Shown: positions 5,835 through 6,127 of the stretch, in pieces
How positions within the stretch are numbered: position 1 is the first letter of the stretch
Layout: each line of letters begins with the position of its first letter
Source: Campylobacteraceae bacterium
GTDB lineage: Bacteria; Campylobacterota; Campylobacteria; Campylobacterales; Sulfurovaceae
Direction: 5' to 3'
DNA: 6,127 nt
NCBI GenBank assembly: GCA_026986085.1
Contig: JALSPE010000178.1
Span: 1 to 6,127, forward strand
Notes under the pieces: generated by a model
The model's database searches: none
Seen by the model: the letters and a program-made list of their open reading frames with translations, nothing else
Told to the model about the DNA's origin: nothing
Program-made: the position numbers and the translations under genes

Positions 5835-6127
5835 ATGACACCAGCACCATTAAAGTGGTATCAGTATATTTCTAAATTTACACCTGCTAGTTGTAGATAT
5901 TACCCAACTTGTTCGGAATATTCAAAGTGGTTATTTGAATTTGATAATCCGATATACGCAACACTTAAAAGTGCAAAGCGAATAGCAACTTGCAATCAAC
6001 TATTCTTAGGAGGTATAGATTACCCAAAAGTAGCATATTGGCATATATCTCCACTAAGGCTTAAAAATCCAATATCTTTTAACAAAAAAGAGAGTAAACT
6101 ACGAATTATATATTGGTTAATTCCAAA
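5835..6127 (+). CDS. yidD: Membrane protein insertion efficiency factor YidD (C-terminus cut by window edge)
   Basis: The frame opens at the ATG at 5835 and is still open at 6127, giving 97 residues of a protein usually near 70-120. The family core is clear: WYQYISKFTPASCRYYPTCSEY (about 8-29) with Cys20 and Cys26, then a RIATCN segment with Cys53 and GGIDYP (59-64). The usual CNP after the third cysteine is CNQ here. YidD is a small protein at the inner face of the membrane thought to assist YidC and Sec-dependent insertion; its exact chemistry is unknown. The frame continues well past the core with a tail that includes IIYWLIP (91-97). I recall a similar tail in the longer H. pylori YidD. 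In most bacteria yidD lies between rnpA and yidC; here it follows lnt by one base and is co-transcribed with it. The family assignment is firm. The last residues are not visible. Confidence 0.92.
   Translation, partial: MTPAPLKWYQYISKFTPASCRYYPTCSEYSKWLFEFDNPIYATLKSAKRIATCNQLFLGGIDYPKVAYWHISPLRLKNPISFNKKESKLRIIYWLIP

Noticed and set aside
5815..5840. Frameshift joining lnt to the following frame
   Set aside because: The downstream frame begins with its own ATG and ribosome binding site and encodes a clear YidD, not the missing Lnt C-terminus.
1..6127. Terminators, tRNA/rRNA genes, CRISPR arrays, insertion sequences or long repeats
   Set aside because: I saw no GC-rich hairpin followed by a T-run, no repeat-spacer pattern, no terminal inverted repeats and no RNA gene core. 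The longest gap between genes is 15 bp, leaving nowhere for such elements.

Overview
This is an AT-rich, almost gap-free window with seven genes, all concerned with the bacterial envelope. It fits a Campylobacterota (former Epsilonproteobacteria) chromosome. The supporting points are the low GC content, a short Lnt divergent from yajC-secD-secF, a YidD with the long C-terminal tail that I recall from Helicobacter pylori, and a DapC-type aminotransferase N-terminus. I cannot name the genus.

Minus strand (about 4517 down to 1): a tightly packed operon read yajC - secD - secF - dacB - dapC (5'-truncated only by the window edge in the sense that its C-terminal part lies outside). The gaps are 10, -1, 15 and 8 bp. 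YajC, SecD and SecF form the accessory complex that uses proton flow to drive late steps of protein export through SecYEG. DacB is a periplasmic class C penicillin-binding protein (D,D-carboxypeptidase/endopeptidase) and so a Sec client. DapC makes the precursor of meso-diaminopimelate, the residue whose cross-links DacB cuts.

Plus strand (4532 to the right edge): lnt, the third enzyme of lipoprotein maturation, followed after 1 bp by yidD, a small membrane-insertion factor that runs off the window. The start codons of yajC and lnt are separated by only 14 bp. Each promoter must therefore lie inside the opposite gene, and the two mRNAs probably have complementary 5' ends.

There is no RNA gene, mobile element, CRISPR array, sizeable repeat or convincing terminator, and no gene-free stretch of note. 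I found no undescribed defence or mobile system. The points worth a second look are the divergent lnt/yajC start region, the Lnt that ends right after its nitrilase core, the lnt-yidD pairing, and the peptidoglycan genes attached to the Sec operon.
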